A stretch of 7,389 nt of DNA from JAWLHA01 sp041690535 (GTDB taxonomy: Bacteria; Pseudomonadota; Gammaproteobacteria; Thiohalomonadales; Thiohalomonadaceae). Below, one piece after another: positions 6,025 to 7,389 of this stretch. A program made the translations under genes and the position numbers. Every line of letters begins with the position of its first letter. Position 1 is the first letter of the stretch. Where the stretch lies: assembly GCA_041690535.1 (NCBI GenBank), contig JAWLHA010000118.1, forward strand, positions 1 to 7,389, written 5' to 3'. The notes under the pieces were generated by a model. That model saw nothing but the letters and a program-made list of their open reading frames with translations, made no database searches and was not told the DNA's origin.

Positions 6025-6471
6025 TCACCGAGTGATGGGGGCCGCTTCGTTGAGCACCAGCCAACAGAGTCCCAACTGTTTGGCTGCGTCCAGGAACTGC
6101 TCGAAATCGACGGGCTTTCGCACATAGCTGTTCACGCCCAGTTCGTAGCTGTCGAGGATATCCCGCTCCTCGGACGAGGAGGTGAGGACCACCACGGGCA
6201 GGTTTTTCAGCCGTTCGCTGCCACGGATCTCCTTGAGGACCTCGAGACCGCTGATCTTCGGCAGTTTCAGATCGAGGAAAACGACCTGGGGTATGACGTC
6301 GGGGTCCCGATCTGCGTGAGATCCCTGGCAAAAGAGAAAGTCCAGCGCCTCGGCGCCGTCCCTTGTCACGATGACCTCATTAAGAATATGGTTCTCTTCC
6401 AGCGCCGTCAGCGTGAGCACCACATCATCCGGATTGTCCTCAACCAACAGCAGGGGTCTGGTTTTCGGCAT
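6025..6471 (-). CDS. Rcp1/CheY-like single-domain response regulator
   Basis: A 148-residue stand-alone receiver with no output domain. It opens LLLVEDNPDD, typical of the Rcp1 subfamily that partners PAS- and phytochrome-type kinases. Key residues: E11/D12, phosphoacceptor D67 in VVFLDLKLPK, T97 and K119-P120. The length matches the Rcp1 type (about 145-150). The start ATG at 6471 lies within the end of the kinase gene (32-nt overlap, different frame), with a purine run (GAAGAAG) just upstream. The stop is followed after 1 nt by the next kinase's ATG. With no effector domain it probably acts as a phosphate shuttle or sink, or through protein contact. Confidence 0.94.
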   Translation of the reverse strand: MPKTRPLLLVEDNPDDVVLTLTALEENHILNEVIVTRDGAEALDFLFCQGSHADRDPDVIPQVVFLDLKLPKISGLEVLKEIRGSERLKNLPVVVLTSSSEERDILDSYELGVNSYVRKPVDFEQFLDAAKQLGLCWLVLNEAAPITR

Positions 6472-7389
6472 GGTTCTTCTTCGTAACCTCCAACTCTTGA
6501 GGGGCCAGGGTGAAGTGGAAGACCGCCCCTTTCCCCACCTCGCCCTCGCCCCATACCCGCCCACCGTGGCGATGAGCGATCCTCTGCACCGTCGCAAGCC
6601 CGATGCCCGTCCCCGGAAATTCCTCCGTGGCATGCAGTCGCTGAAAGGGGCCGAACAGCTTGTCGGCGTAACGCCGGTCGAACCCGGCCCCGTTGTCCCG
6701 GACGAAGTAGACGCATTCGCCCCCCTGCTCCAGCACCCCGAACTCGATCCTCGCCCCCTGCCGCAACGAGGTGAACTTCCAGGCGTTTCCCAGCAGGTTT
6801 TCCAGGGCGATTCGCAGCAGTTGTGCGTCCCCGTGAACCACCACGCCATCTTGAATGAGCCACTCGACTTGCCTTGCCGGTTCGGTCTGCCGTAGTTCGG
6901 CAGCCACCTTGTGGACGAGCATGCTGAAATCCACCCACTCCCGCAGCAGTTCCGCGCGGGTCACCCGCGATAGCCTCAGCAGGTCATCGATGAGCATTCC
7001 CATGCGCTGGCTGGCATTACGCACCCGTTCCAGATAGTCCCGGCCGGTGGCGTCGAGCTGGCCGTGATAGCGTGTCAGCAACAGGCGGCTGAAGCCGTCA
7101 ATGCTGCGCAGGGGCGCGCGAAGGTCGTGGGACACAGAATACGAGAAGGACTCCAACTCCTTATTGACGGCGATCAACTCCGCGGTTCGCTCGCGGACCC
7201 GCTGCTCCAGCCCGACGTTCAGAGCCTGGATCTGCCGCCGGGAGGCCACCAGCTCGGTGATGTCGTTGACGAGGGACATCACGCCGGTGACGCGGCCGTC
7301 ACTGTCCACCACCGCCGTATTGTACCATTCGCAGGTGATCAGCCGCTGACCGGCGGCAAGATTCTCCAGGGAGAGGGAGATATTCTCTC
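6440..7389 (-). CDS. PAS sensor histidine kinase, N-terminus beyond the window
   Basis: The frame stays open to base 7389, so the 5' part is missing; 315 residues are visible. Residues 1-45 are the end of a PAS domain with PAC-like features (CEWYNT, GVMSLVNDITE). A coiled-coil linker follows (about 52-75, LEQRVRERTAEL), then HisKA with H87 in SYSVSHDLRAPLRSIDGFS; the His codon is at 7127-7129. The ATPase domain has an N-box (ENLLGNAWKF, N201), DNGAGF (231-236), the F-box region (KLFGPFQRLH) and GTGIGL (259-264), all apparently intact. The kinase core is of the phytochrome-like/PAS type usually paired with Rcp1-like receivers, and such a gene overlaps its end by 32 nt. Whether the missing part holds membrane segments, a GAF-PHY light-sensing module or more PAS domains cannot be seen here. 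Confidence 0.94.
   Translation of the reverse strand, partial: ENISLSLENLAAGQRLITCEWYNTAVVDSDGRVTGVMSLVNDITELVASRRQIQALNVGLEQRVRERTAELIAVNKELESFSYSVSHDLRAPLRSIDGFSRLLLTRYHGQLDATGRDYLERVRNASQRMGMLIDDLLRLSRVTRAELLREWVDFSMLVHKVAAELRQTEPARQVEWLIQDGVVVHGDAQLLRIALENLLGNAWKFTSLRQGARIEFGVLEQGGECVYFVRDNGAGFDRRYADKLFGPFQRLHATEEFPGTGIGLATVQRIAHRHGGRVWGEGEVGKGAVFHFTLAPQELEVTKKNHAENQTPAVG

Noticed and set aside
7310..7312. GTG at 7312 as the start of the PAS kinase
   Set aside because: The frame continues upstream to the window edge with in-frame PAS sequence (CEWYNT), so the gene begins beyond 7389.

Overview
The window is GC-rich DNA with a strong G/C third-position bias in its genes. It most likely comes from a gammaproteobacterium, and a Chromatiales-like sulfur bacterium is my best guess. 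That placement is inferred from the style of the proteins and from the type of intergenic repeat; no rRNA or other taxonomic marker is present.

Layout. Bases 1-1013 hold a small histidine-rich protein gene (315-719, + strand) lying between two arms of an imperfect inverted repeat (43-91 and 731-790). Bases 1014-1763 (+) encode a complete 249-residue MoeB/ThiF-type adenylyltransferase. Bases 1764-1966 are a convergent intergenic region rich in repeats: a perfect 29-bp inverted repeat at 1864-1933 and a third, partial copy at 1753-1776 that overlaps the end of moeB and supplies its stop codon. From 1967 to the right edge everything is on the minus strand and forms a dense signal-transduction cluster.

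Signalling cluster, in transcription order (right to left): a PAS histidine kinase whose N-terminus lies outside the window (6440-7389); an Rcp1/CheY-like single-domain receiver (6025-6471) overlapping the kinase gene by 32 nt; a soluble REC-HisKA_3-HATPase kinase (4899-6023) starting 1 nt after the receiver gene; a NarL/FixJ-type DNA-binding response regulator (4270-4902) joined to it by an ATGA overlap; and, after a 206-nt gap, a REC-PAS-GGDEF-EAL protein (1967-4063) with a strong ribosome binding site.

Proposed working model (inference): the PAS kinase senses a cytoplasmic signal and phosphorylates the Rcp1-like receiver and possibly the two receiver domains N-terminal to the second kinase and to the c-di-GMP enzyme. 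These two receiver domains are closely alike, so one upstream donor could control both a transcriptional branch (HisKA_3 kinase to NarL-type regulator) and a c-di-GMP branch. I found no RNA genes, CRISPR array or recognisable transposase.
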